Assembly: GCA_009692585.1 (NCBI GenBank)
Contig: SHYX01000002.1
Location: 62,001-126,000 of the forward strand
DNA: 64,000 nt
Source: Myxococcales bacterium
GTDB lineage: Bacteria > Myxococcota > UBA796 > SXON01
Reading direction: 5' to 3'
Positions 26,283 to 35,002 of the stretch are shown here, piece by piece. Numbering within the stretch: the first letter of the stretch is position 1; each line of letters starts with the position of its first letter. The translations under genes were made by a program, and so were the position numbers. Below the pieces are notes generated by a model. The model ran no database searches. It had not been told where the DNA came from and was given only the letters and a program-made list of their open reading frames with translations.

Positions 26283-27001
26283 TGCTTCGCCGAGCCTTGT
26301 GGGCGGTACCGCTCGCGCTGGGCTGCCCCGCGCATCGCGTTGCCCTGCTGGTGCTGCCGTCCCCTCCGGAGCTGCGGGCCCCGCCGCCGCCACCCTCCGC
26401 CGAAGAAACCGCTCGGTTCGAAACGATCACCGTGGACTACATGCGGGGTGACGCGATCGGCGCGCTCGAAAAAATCCGCGCGTTCGACATCGAATATCCG
26501 AATTCCGTCGGCCGAGGCATGCTCGCCGATTGGACCGCGGCCCTGGCCCTCGTCGGCCGGTCCCCCCCGTCGCTCCAGGGCGTGCGCTGGTTCGCGGCGG
26601 CGGGCGCGTACGACGAACACCGGGTGACGCTGGTTGCATTCTTCGAGCCCTGGTGCCCCCATTGCCGGGTCGAGCTGCCGAAGTTGGAGCTCGCTCGTCG
26701 TGACTTCGAGGCGAGCGGTTTCGGAGTCATCGGGCTCACCCGGCTGTCGCGCGGCAGCACCGATGCCGACCTCGCGGCGATGATCGAAGCGGGCTTCCTG
26801 CGCTTCCCGATCGCGATCGAGGACGGGACCGTGACCGAGGACTTCGGCGTGACCGGCGTGCCGTTCCTGGTGCTGGTCCGCGACGGGCTCGTGGCGTGGG
26901 CGGGCCACCCGGAGCTGGTCACCGTCGACCTGATCGCTGGGCTCCTCTCCGCGGCGGCGCTGCCGTTCCCTCGTGAGGGTCTGCCGCCGAGCGGGCCGTA
27001 G
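26282..27001 (+). CDS. thioredoxin/TlpA-like lipoprotein
   Basis: GTG start overlapping the previous stop. The 239-residue protein has a signal peptide MLRRALWAVPLALGC (Cys15 lipidated), a helical region (about 40-95), and a TlpA/ResA-like thioredoxin domain. Its active site is WCPHC at residues 124-128, with the cis-proline region VTGVPFLVLVRDG. The CPHC centre is the DsbA-type sequence, usually more oxidising than CGPC. It is anchored outside the cytoplasm and lies between a Cys-containing VWA lipoprotein and a giant Cys-rich MopE-type protein. A role in their disulfides or metal loading is plausible but inferred. Confidence 0.85.
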   Translation: MLRRALWAVPLALGCPAHRVALLVLPSPPELRAPPPPPSAEETARFETITVDYMRGDAIGALEKIRAFDIEYPNSVGRGMLADWTAALALVGRSPPSLQGVRWFAAAGAYDEHRVTLVAFFEPWCPHCRVELPKLELARRDFEASGFGVIGLTRLSRGSTDADLAAMIEAGFLRFPIAIEDGTVTEDFGVTGVPFLVLVRDGLVAWAGHPELVTVDLIAGLLSAAALPFPREGLPPSGP

Positions 27002-27063
27002 CGTTGCCGTCGCTTGCGGTCACCGCCGGCCGGGGCTAACGTCCGGCCATCGTATGGTGACCC

Positions 27064-30000
27064 TTGAAAGGCCTAATCCTCGTCCTCTTCAGCGCCGGTT
27101 GCTTTCCCGCCTCGACGGCAGAGACCCCCGGGGCGGATGACCCGGTGGACGTTGATGGCGACGGCCATGTGGCGGACGAGGACTGCAACGAGGCCGACGG
27201 CGTCGTCTACGTAGGTGCGCCCGAGCTCTGCGACGGCCTCGACAACGACTGCGACGGCGTGGTCGACGACGACGCCGGGGACTCGACCGTCTTTTTCGCG
27301 GATGTGGACGAGGATGGCTACGGGGACCCCGGCTCGCTGATCGTCGCGTGCGCCGCCCCCGAGGGCTTCGTCGCCGAGGGCGGCGATTGCGACGATGGAG
27401 ATGCGGCATGGAATCCAGCCGCGGCCGAGGCGGACTGCGCGGACTCGAACGATTACAATTGCGATGGTTCTGTGGCGTTCGCCGACGACGACGGCGACGG
27501 GAGCGCCGCGTGTTTGGACTGTGACGACGACGAGCCGGCGGTCTTCCCGGGCGCGGTTGAGGTGTGCAACGACGTCGACGACGACTGCAACGGCACCGCC
27601 GACGACGAGGCGGCCGATGCGACGTTCTGGTACCAGGATGATGACGCCGACGGCTACGGCACCGACGCCACGGTTTCGGCCTGCCTTCAGCCAGCCGGGC
27701 ACGCTCGGTACGCCGGCGATTGCGACGATGCGAACAACGATTTCCATCCCAACGCCACCGAGACCGACTGCACCGATCCCAACGACTACAACTGCGACGG
27801 ATCGGTGGGCTACGAGGACGCCGACGGGGACGGCTTCCCCGCGTGCCAGGAGTGCGACGACAGCGAGGCGGGCCACAACCCGGACGCCACCGAGGTCTGC
27901 GACGGCTTCGACGACGATTGCGACGGCACCGTGGATGAACCCGACGCCGCGGACGCCTCCACCTGGTACGCCGACGGCGACGGCGACGGGTTCGGGGACC
28001 TCGACACGCCCCAGATTGCCTGCGATCGGCCGGTGGACTACCTCGCGGACAGCGCCGACTGTGACGACTCGGACGAGACGGAGAACCCGGACGCCGACGA
28101 GGTCTGCGACGGCGACGACGACGACTGCGACGGCGAGGTGGACGAAGCCTCGGCGATCGACGCTTCGACCTGGTATGCCGACGCCGACACCGACGGGTAC
28201 GGCGATGTCGCGACATCCGCAGTCGCCTGCAGCCCGCCCGATGGGTATACCGGCGACGGTGCCGACTGCGATGACACCGACGAGGCGGAGCACCCGGGCG
28301 CCGATGAACGCTGCGATGGTGACGACGACGACTGCGACGGTGAGGTCGATGAGGCCAGCGCCATCGACGCGGCGGCCTGGTACGCGGATGCGGACGGGGA
28401 CGGGTTCGGAGACGCCGCCAACTGGGCCGTCGCTTGCGACGCGCCTATCGACCACGTGACCGACGCGACCGACTGCGATGACGTGGACGATGACGTGTTT
28501 CCTGGCGCACCCGAGTCCTGCAACGGAATCGATGACAACTGTGATGGGGACGTGGACGAGGCGACCTCGGCCGATGCGCTCGAGTGGTACGCCGACAGTG
28601 ATGGCGACGCGTACGGCGATGCCTCGGTCGTGCAGGTGGCATGCGAGGCACCCGCCGGGTACTCGGTGCTCGACACCGACTGCGATGACGGCGATGCCGA
28701 CGAGTATCCTGGCGCGGACGAATATTGTGACGGTGACGACGACGACTGCGACGGCGACATCGACGAGGACGCCGCCGTCGACGTGGCCACCTGGTACCGC
28801 GATGCTGACGCCGACGGGTACGGTGACCTCGCCACCACCGACGTGGACTGCGATCTCCCCGCCGGATTCGTCGCGGACGCCACCGATTGCGATGACGCCG
28901 ACGGTGGCGTGAACCCTGCCGAGGTCGAGGTCTGCGACGCCACGAGCGTCGACGAGGACTGCTCCGGCTCCGCCGACGATGCCGATGCCGGCGTCGCTGG
29001 CCAGACCGATTGGTACGCCGACAGCGACGCCGACGGCTACGGAAACGCCGCCAGCGGGCTGACCCGCTGTGATCAACCAGCCGGCTACGTCGCCGACGCC
29101 ACGGACTGTGACGACGCCGATGCCGACGATCACCCCGGCGCCGCGGAGACCACTGGGAACGGGGACGACGAGGATTGCGACGGCGGCGAATCGTGCTGGA
29201 CGGACGCGGACAGTGACGGCTATCGGCGCATCGGTACCGCGACAGTGCTCTCGCTCGACACCGACTGCGCCGATGCAGGGGAGGGGAGCGACGCCGAGCC
29301 GGCCACGGACTGTGATGACGTAGATGCCACCGAGTTCCCAGGGGCCCTCGAGTATTGTGATGGTGACGATGACGACTGCGATGGTGTGATCGACGAAGAC
29401 GGAGCGGTGGACGTGCTGTCCTGGTACGCGGACGTCGATTCCGACGGCTATGGCGACCTCGCCGCCACCGACATCGACTGCGATCAACCGATCGGCTACG
29501 TCGCCGACGACACCGACTGCGACGACGGCGATGATGCCGTCCACCCCGGCGCGGCCGAGGTGTGCGACGCGGGCGACACCGACGAGGACTGCGACGGGAC
29601 GGCCGACGACGACGACGCCGGCGCCACGGGCCAGACCGCCTGGTACGCCGACGCCGACAACGACGGCTACGGCGACGAGTTCGCGATGAACATGGCTTGC
29701 GATGCGCCCAGCGGCTACCTCGCTGACGACACCGACTGTGACGACAGCGACGACACGATCAGCCCCGCGGCCGCGGAGGTCTGCGACACCGCCAGCGTGG
29801 ACGAGGACTGCAACGGGCTCGCCGACGATGACGACGCCGGGGCGACGGGCCAGACCTCATGGTGGGAGGACGACGACACCGACACCTACGGCAGCGAGGT
29901 ACTCGGGGTGTCGGCCTGCGATCAGCCTGCTGGCTACCTCGTCGACAACACCGATTGCGACGACACGGACGACACCGTTCACCCGGCCGCTGCCGAACTT

Positions 30001-31878
30001 GTCGGCAACGGCGTCGACAATGACTGCGACGGGGACGAGACCTGCTACGACGACGACGACGACGACGGCATGCTTGACGCCTCGGCCGACACCCGGACCT
30101 CGGCCGATGCCGACTGCGACGATGCCTCCGAAGCGTTGTCCACGGTGTCGACGGACGACTGTGACGATACCGACGACACCGTCTACCTGGGCGCGCCGGA
30201 GCTCTGCGACAGCCTGGACAACGACTGCGACGGTACGATCGACGAGGGCGCCACCAGCACCTGGTACGCGGACGCCGACGGGGACACCTACGGCGATCCC
30301 GCGGTCACGGCCTCGGCGTGTACGGCGCCCAGCGGCCATGTGGCTGACGACACCGACTGCGATGACACCGATGACACCGTGTTCCCAGGGGCTGCGGCGG
30401 TCTGCGAGGACTTCGTGGTCAACGACTGCGAGGCCACCTCCGACGACTGCGCCCTGAGCGGGGTCGCGCTCGTCACCGCCCACGACCAGGCCTACTGGTA
30501 CGGCGTCAACTTGTTCAGCGCCACCTCTGGCGACAACGTCGGCATCACGATCGCCGGGGTGGGTGACCTCAATGGAGACGGCAACGCGGACATCGGCTTC
30601 GGCGCCAACGCCTACGACCCGACCACCAGCGCCTCCAATGCCGGGCGCGCCTGGATCTACTCCGGCGGTGCCACGTCCGGCGCCGTGCAACTTTCGGCCG
30701 CTGCGGCGGGCTACGCGACGGTCACCGGCACCTCCGGCACCACCAACCCCGACAACCTTGGCTACCAGGTGGCCGCCGGGGGGAACTTCACCGGCGCCAG
30801 CTCCGTGGACTTCGTCGTGGGCTCGTACAACACGCGGTACAGCTCGGTGTCGCCCGGCGACGCCATGGTCTTCTCCTCGCCCTCCGGTTCGCTGACGCGA
30901 ACGAGCGCGACGCTGGTGATCCAGAGCATTCGCAGCTCCGACAACCTCGGGTTCGACGTGTCGGGTGGGGTGGACGTGGATGGCGACGGTCGGGCCGACG
31001 TCATCGCGGGTGCCTACGGCTACGACATCGCGACGACGACCAGCTCCGAGGGTGCTGCCGTCTACTTCCCAGGGGGAACCACCGGGATACACGCGATGAC
31101 GTCGGCCAGTGGGGAGTTCTTCTTTGGCTCCGGAGTCACCGACCAGGCCGGGCAGATCGTGGCGTTGGTCTCCGACCTGACGGGCGACGGCATCGGCGAG
31201 ATCGTCATCGGCGCCTACAAGGCCGAGGCCAGCGCCAGCTACCTCGAGCAGGGCGAGGTCTACGTGATCTACGGAGAGACGACCGTCGTCGGCGGCAGCC
31301 TGTCCACGGTACCCGACGTGACCCTGGTCGGCCCGTCGTTGAGCTTGGCGGAGTTCGGCCGGAGCATGGACGGGGCCGGGGACGTCGACGGGGACGGGAA
31401 CGACGACCTCATCATCGGCACGCACCAGGACACCGTCGGCGCCTACGCCACTGCGGGTTCCGCCAGCGTCTTCCTGTCGAGCGGGAGCGGTCTGTCGAGC
31501 ACGTCCAGCATCGAGTTGGAGGGCACGTTCACCGGGGACGCCTTCGGTCGCTCCGTTGCGGGTGGCGGGGACTTCAATGGGGACGGAAACGACGACATCG
31601 CGGTCGGCGGTACGTCCTACGACACGACCAGCTTCGCGGGCGCCGGGGCGGTGGGCCTCTGGTACGGTCCTGTCGCCTCTGGAACCTACTCGGTCTCCGC
31701 CGCGGACTTCTTCGTGACCGGCACCACGGCGAGTGAGGCCCTGGGCGCGTCCGTCGCCTTCCTCGGGGACACCGACAACGACGGCTTCGATGACCTGGGC
31801 ATCGGCGCGACGAACTGGGACTCGTCCACCACCGCCAACGTGGGTGCGGTGTTCCTCCTCCTCGGCACGGGCGACTGA
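27064..31878 (+). CDS. giant lipoprotein: about 17 MopE-type repeats plus a seven-blade FG-GAP propeller
   Basis: A TGA at 27058 lies just upstream in frame, so the TTG at 27064 is the only start that keeps the lipoprotein signal MKGLILVLFSAGC (Cys13). Residues about 20-1130 hold some seventeen units of the putative metal-binding MopE type: a Tyr/Asp-rich WYADxDxDGYGD strand, then a PGAxEVCDGxDxDCDGxxDE loop. Residues about 1160-1604 hold seven FG-GAP motifs (for example DLNGDGNADIGFGANAYD), enough for one integrin-like beta-propeller with calcium loops. MopE of Methylococcus binds copper; whether this one does is unknown. It would be a long, strongly acidic surface rod with a propeller head. 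The upstream gene is a thioredoxin-like lipoprotein. Confidence 0.9.
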   Translation: MKGLILVLFSAGCFPASTAETPGADDPVDVDGDGHVADEDCNEADGVVYVGAPELCDGLDNDCDGVVDDDAGDSTVFFADVDEDGYGDPGSLIVACAAPEGFVAEGGDCDDGDAAWNPAAAEADCADSNDYNCDGSVAFADDDGDGSAACLDCDDDEPAVFPGAVEVCNDVDDDCNGTADDEAADATFWYQDDDADGYGTDATVSACLQPAGHARYAGDCDDANNDFHPNATETDCTDPNDYNCDGSVGYEDADGDGFPACQECDDSEAGHNPDATEVCDGFDDDCDGTVDEPDAADASTWYADGDGDGFGDLDTPQIACDRPVDYLADSADCDDSDETENPDADEVCDGDDDDCDGEVDEASAIDASTWYADADTDGYGDVATSAVACSPPDGYTGDGADCDDTDEAEHPGADERCDGDDDDCDGEVDEASAIDAAAWYADADGDGFGDAANWAVACDAPIDHVTDATDCDDVDDDVFPGAPESCNGIDDNCDGDVDEATSADALEWYADSDGDAYGDASVVQVACEAPAGYSVLDTDCDDGDADEYPGADEYCDGDDDDCDGDIDEDAAVDVATWYRDADADGYGDLATTDVDCDLPAGFVADATDCDDADGGVNPAEVEVCDATSVDEDCSGSADDADAGVAGQTDWYADSDADGYGNAASGLTRCDQPAGYVADATDCDDADADDHPGAAETTGNGDDEDCDGGESCWTDADSDGYRRIGTATVLSLDTDCADAGEGSDAEPATDCDDVDATEFPGALEYCDGDDDDCDGVIDEDGAVDVLSWYADVDSDGYGDLAATDIDCDQPIGYVADDTDCDDGDDAVHPGAAEVCDAGDTDEDCDGTADDDDAGATGQTAWYADADNDGYGDEFAMNMACDAPSGYLADDTDCDDSDDTISPAAAEVCDTASVDEDCNGLADDDDAGATGQTSWWEDDDTDTYGSEVLGVSACDQPAGYLVDNTDCDDTDDTVHPAAAELVGNGVDNDCDGDETCYDDDDDDGMLDASADTRTSADADCDDASEALSTVSTDDCDDTDDTVYLGAPELCDSLDNDCDGTIDEGATSTWYADADGDTYGDPAVTASACTAPSGHVADDTDCDDTDDTVFPGAAAVCEDFVVNDCEATSDDCALSGVALVTAHDQAYWYGVNLFSATSGDNVGITIAGVGDLNGDGNADIGFGANAYDPTTSASNAGRAWIYSGGATSGAVQLSAAAAGYATVTGTSGTTNPDNLGYQVAAGGNFTGASSVDFVVGSYNTRYSSVSPGDAMVFSSPSGSLTRTSATLVIQSIRSSDNLGFDVSGGVDVDGDGRADVIAGAYGYDIATTTSSEGAAVYFPGGTTGIHAMTSASGEFFFGSGVTDQAGQIVALVSDLTGDGIGEIVIGAYKAEASASYLEQGEVYVIYGETTVVGGSLSTVPDVTLVGPSLSLAEFGRSMDGAGDVDGDGNDDLIIGTHQDTVGAYATAGSASVFLSSGSGLSSTSSIELEGTFTGDAFGRSVAGGGDFNGDGNDDIAVGGTSYDTTSFAGAGAVGLWYGPVASGTYSVSAADFFVTGTTASEALGASVAFLGDTDNDGFDDLGIGATNWDSSTTANVGAVFLLLGTGD

Positions 31879-31971
31879 CGCTGTCCAGAAACGGGGGAAG
31901 ACGCTCGCCGCCTCCTCCCCCTACCGTCGCCTACCCTCCGGCCTCCAAGCTTCGCTTTCCGGCCTCCGGCG

Positions 31972-31997
31972 CCCGGTGCGTTGAGGAACGCACCGGG
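31972..31997 (+). terminator. perfect 11-bp hairpin, possible terminator
   Basis: CCCGGTGCGTT (31972-31982) and AACGCACCGGG (31987-31997) are exact inverted repeats around a GAGG loop, 93 bases after the giant lipoprotein stop. No T-run follows, so it is not a textbook intrinsic terminator; it may block 3' decay or stop transcription in a GC-rich genome. Confidence 0.5.
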
Positions 31998-32047
31998 ACG
32001 TGGCGCTCTCCCCCTCCCCGCAGTCCCCCATGCCGCTCGGCGTTTCA

Positions 32048-32062
32048 CGGCTCTGCGAGCCG
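32048..32062 (+). other. short hairpin in the intergenic region
   Basis: CGGCTC-TGC-GAGCCG forms a 6-bp stem with a 3-base loop, 50 bases beyond the larger hairpin and 52 bases before the next gene. It lies upstream of the -10-like TAGGCT at 32094. Its role is unknown. Confidence 0.35.
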
Positions 32063-32093
32063 CAAACGGCGGCGTCGGTGACGATTCGGTGCT

Positions 32094-32099
32094 AGGCTG
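32094..32099 (+). promoter_or_regulatory. possible -10 element
   Basis: TAGGCT lies 15 bases before the ATG at 32115, and a strong GGGGGAGG ribosome site (32103-32110) lies between. If transcription starts about 7 bases after it, the leader is only a few bases longer than the ribosome site. Confidence 0.3.
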
Positions 32100-32114
32100 G
32101 GCGGGGGAGGCCCG

Positions 32115-33185
32115 ATGTTTCTGGCCCTGTTGTTTGCTTGCGCCCCGAACTCGTCCAAGGGCGACACCGCTGGGGAGGCCTGGCCAGAGTGGACAGACCA
32201 GTCGGAGGAAGACAACGAGCCCACGCCGCCCGGACAAGACCCCGACGGGGAAGAGGGTGAGGCCAACGTCGATCCCGGCGAGTGCGAGCCTGACGCCTGC
32301 ATCGAGCTGGCGGAGGCGGTGGACCGGGGGTTCGCGACGTTGACCTATGGCAGCGCGGGCTTGACGATCGACAACATCGGGCCGTACTCCGTCTGTTTCG
32401 AGCGCTGGTACACCTTCCTCAGCCCCGAGTCGCAGGACGCGGTCGGGGGCACCACCGACACTTCGCTCGAGATCCCGCCGGACTCGATCTTGACGCTGCC
32501 GTACGCGCAGTGGAGCAGCTCCTCCGAGCAGGAAGCCTGGTGGTGCATCGAGCACAACCAGTACACGGCGTCAGGTGCCACCTACACCTTCAACGGAGCG
32601 CGGGCGCCAACCCGCATCGCCTCGTGGACCAACGACTCCTCGGACGAGGACCGCGACGGCAACGAGGACCACCACGACTGGTCCCCGGAGGATGGCCTGG
32701 CCGAGACGCAGCACAGCGTGTGGGACTACCTCGACGAGGAGGCGGTCTTCATCGTTGGCCGCAGCATGAATTGGTTCGAGTTGGGGATCGGGCAGTCCAC
32801 GCGGGTGGTGATCGAGGTGACCAACCTCGGGCGTTCGTCCGGCAGGGCGAGCATCAGCGAGAAGGTCCCGAAGGGTTGGGCGGTCTCGGGGCTCTCGCCG
32901 ACACCCTCATCGAACCGCGTAGATGACGACGGCGCGACCGTCCTGACCTGGGAGGTCGAACTTGGTGCCGCGGTCGAACCGAGTGATACCGACGCCGCCG
33001 CGCGCTACCAGGAGGCCGAGCTCGAGTACCGGCTCACGTACAACGGCAGCTGTAGCGGCCGGGAAGTCGGCTTCGCGCCGAATGCGCTGTGGAGGTCGGC
33101 GGGGGACGGCTTCGTCTCCGAGGGCGCGCCGCTGGTGGTGCAATGCTGCGGGGGCGAGGACGGTGGGCTCGGCGGCGGACCCTGA
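32115..33185 (+). CDS. acidic lipoprotein with a DUF11-like C-terminal region
   Basis: ATG 32115 follows a strong GGGGGAGG. The 356-residue product has an extremely short signal, MFLALLFAC (Cys9), then an acidic Pro/Glu/Asp linker to about residue 55. Two beta-rich regions follow. The second (about 235-300) contains RVVIEVTNLGRSSGRASISE and GATVLTWEVELGA, reminiscent of DUF11-type repeats found in surface proteins. Four or more cysteine pairs may be disulfide bonded. No enzymatic motif is visible. It ends 10 bases from a convergent phosphatase gene. Confidence 0.75.
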   Translation: MFLALLFACAPNSSKGDTAGEAWPEWTDQSEEDNEPTPPGQDPDGEEGEANVDPGECEPDACIELAEAVDRGFATLTYGSAGLTIDNIGPYSVCFERWYTFLSPESQDAVGGTTDTSLEIPPDSILTLPYAQWSSSSEQEAWWCIEHNQYTASGATYTFNGARAPTRIASWTNDSSDEDRDGNEDHHDWSPEDGLAETQHSVWDYLDEEAVFIVGRSMNWFELGIGQSTRVVIEVTNLGRSSGRASISEKVPKGWAVSGLSPTPSSNRVDDDGATVLTWEVELGAAVEPSDTDAAARYQEAELEYRLTYNGSCSGREVGFAPNALWRSAGDGFVSEGAPLVVQCCGGEDGGLGGGP

Positions 33186-33195
33186 TCGCGCGCGG

Positions 33196-34218
33196 CTACT
33201 TCAGCAGCGTGCGTTCGTACCTGAGTCGGCCGTCGGCATCGTAGAAGGCCACGGTCATCTTGACGCTGTCAGCCTCGATCCAGACGAAACCTTCGTCGTC
33301 GTCCTCGTACCAGGTGTCGTGGCCTGGGTAGAGGCTGGTGGTGTGCGCCCCGGCGCCGCTGACGATGAGCTCGGTGCCGCCGCAGGTCTCGGTGATCCAC
33401 TGCAGGCTGTGGTCGTGTCCGCACAGGTACATGTCCACTACGCCGCAGACGGCCTGGTCCATGAATTCCTTGACGTAGGTGCCGTTGCCGATCGGTGAGG
33501 CGGGGCCGCCGTCGTAGTCGCCAGCGTCGCCGTGCGGGCCATTGCTTCGGTACGGGTGATGGCCGTACGCCAGCGTCCACGGCGCCGTGGACAGGGGCGC
33601 CCGCTCCTTCATCCAGGCCAGCTGCTCGTCGAAGAATCCCCACATCATCGCGTTGGTGTCGAGCGCGAAGAGCTCCACCGCGCCGGCGTGCACCCGGTAG
33701 TACTGAGCCGGGAACACCCACTTGTCGGAACGGTCGGTGTACTCGACGTAGATGGGGGCCCGCCAGAACTCGTAGCCGGCGCCGCCCGCCCCGTAATCGT
33801 GATTGCCCAGCGCTGGGTAAAACGGAAAGGACAGGTTGGCGTAGGGTAGCTCGAACTTGCTCTCGAACTGCACGTCGAAGCGGTCGTCGACGCCGGTGTC
33901 ATAGAAGTTGTCGCCCAGGTAGATGGCGAAGTCGCAGCCGCGGGCGGCGCAGACCAGCTCCATGCCATCGGCGACGTCGTATTGCAGCGCCGTGCCCGTG
34001 CCGGCGTCGCCCAGGGCCACCAGACGTACGGTGTCCGCGGCGGGGCGGGTGACCACGGTGTCGGTGATCGTGCCGTCCGAGTCTGGAGGGGGCGCGGCCG
34101 TCTTTCCTGGCTGTGTCCAGATCGGCGTGGCGGGCGCGCCCTCCGTCACCGGTGTGGGTGGCGGTTCACCGCAGGCGAAGAACAGGACCGGCAACAGCAT
34201 GGTGGCGTACTGTGACAT
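33196..34218 (-). CDS. purple-acid-phosphatase-like lipoprotein (metallophosphoesterase)
   Basis: The start is put at 34218 (MSQYATMLLPVLFFAC); the ATG at 34200 gives an even shorter signal with the same Cys. The 340-residue product carries all metallophosphoesterase motifs in order: LGDAGTG, LGDNFYDTG, GNHDYG, GHHPYRS and CGHDHSL. The GDAGTG/GDNFYDTG spacing and the SFPFYPALGNHDYG segment resemble mammalian-type (ACP5-like) purple acid phosphatases more than generic calcineurin-type enzymes. The tyrosine of GDNFYD is the residue that gives the Fe(III) charge-transfer colour. It probably releases phosphate from extracellular esters. It is divergent from a tail-anchored protein gene. Confidence 0.88.
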   Translation of the reverse strand: MSQYATMLLPVLFFACGEPPPTPVTEGAPATPIWTQPGKTAAPPPDSDGTITDTVVTRPAADTVRLVALGDAGTGTALQYDVADGMELVCAARGCDFAIYLGDNFYDTGVDDRFDVQFESKFELPYANLSFPFYPALGNHDYGAGGAGYEFWRAPIYVEYTDRSDKWVFPAQYYRVHAGAVELFALDTNAMMWGFFDEQLAWMKERAPLSTAPWTLAYGHHPYRSNGPHGDAGDYDGGPASPIGNGTYVKEFMDQAVCGVVDMYLCGHDHSLQWITETCGGTELIVSGAGAHTTSLYPGHDTWYEDDDEGFVWIEADSVKMTVAFYDADGRLRYERTLLK

Positions 34219-34266
34219 GAACAGCGGACGGTGGCCAACTTCGTCGCCAATGCCAGGGAGCACGCC

Positions 34267-34920
34267 ATGAAACTTCCCCGGCACATGATATCGGCCCCCA
34301 TGGCCGCACCGCCGCTGGACCTCGCGGAATTTCGCCTGCTCCAGGCCCTCAGGGCGTCGCCGGCCGGGCCCGTCTTCACCCAGCTCTGGAACGCGCAGGC
34401 GGGCGCGGCCTGGTCGGTGTTTCGGGCGCTGGTCGACGGGGACGACCAGGCGATCGGCTGGATGGCCTCCTTCCGACTCGACCTGGCCGAGCGTGCGGCG
34501 AGCTTCCGCGTCGACGAGGGCGTGGCTCCCCAGGTCGGCCGGGCGCTGTACGGGCACGCTCACCCGGCGTTTCTGGCGCCCGGCCTCCTTCCGACCGCGG
34601 CGCTCAGCCCGGACGAGATCGGGATCCGGGCGCTGCCGCCGTCGGCCCGCCTCGCGTACCTCGTCGACCTGTTCTTCGATTGGACGCCACCGGACCCCGC
34701 CGTCGCCGGCGCCTACCGCCTGCTGGAGCCGGCGGGGGACACCAACGCCCGGCTCCTGGTGCACACCGCGCTGTTGCGAAACCCGCCGGCCGAGGCGTTG
34801 ATCCTCCCGCCTGGGGTTGCCCCGCTCCGCGACCCTTCGATCGGCGTTCGCGCGCATTGGCCGTGGCTGCTTGGCGCCTTTCTCGCCGCAGCTCTCGCGG
34901 CCGTCTCAGCCTACTGGTAG
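34267..34920 (+). CDS. hypothetical protein with a C-terminal membrane anchor
   Basis: ATG 34267 is preferred to GTG 34231 because an AGGGAG lies 6-7 bases upstream. The 217-residue product is Ala/Leu/Pro-rich with no signal peptide and ends in a single hydrophobic helix (WPWLLGAFLAAALAAVSAYW), so it looks tail-anchored with its bulk in the cytoplasm. No family was recognised. The next gene, 82 bases on, is pilB; whether they act together is unknown. Confidence 0.65.
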   Translation: MKLPRHMISAPMAAPPLDLAEFRLLQALRASPAGPVFTQLWNAQAGAAWSVFRALVDGDDQAIGWMASFRLDLAERAASFRVDEGVAPQVGRALYGHAHPAFLAPGLLPTAALSPDEIGIRALPPSARLAYLVDLFFDWTPPDPAVAGAYRLLEPAGDTNARLLVHTALLRNPPAEALILPPGVAPLRDPSIGVRAHWPWLLGAFLAAALAAVSAYW

Positions 34921-34975
34921 CGGCCGACCCGTCGAGAATCGCACGATCACCCGCGCACCGAACGGGCGAGTGCGG

Positions 34976-34981
34976 TAGGAT
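34976..34981 (+). promoter_or_regulatory. possible -10 element upstream of pilB
   Basis: TAGGAT lies 21 bases before the ATG at 35003 within the 82-base gap; no clear -35 is visible. It fits the window's recurring TAnnnT pattern. Confidence 0.3.
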
Positions 34982-35002
34982 TCGCGCGCCGAGGGACTCT
35001 GC

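Noticed and set aside
27073..29544. An 823-codon open frame opposite the giant MopE lipoprotein
   Set aside because: It is the mirror of GC-rich, Asp-rich repeat codons (GAC/GTC); its translation is a Val/Ile/Arg-rich periodic string without domains, and the + strand frame has a lipobox and known motifs.
27400..30400. CRISPR-like regular DNA periodicity
   Set aside because: The period comes from protein-coding MopE units of unequal length and diverged sequence, with an open frame throughout; there are no constant repeats with unique spacers.
34219..34857. N-terminal extension of the purple acid phosphatase
   Set aside because: The added 213 residues are Arg-rich antisense of the tail-anchored protein gene and would bury the signal peptide.
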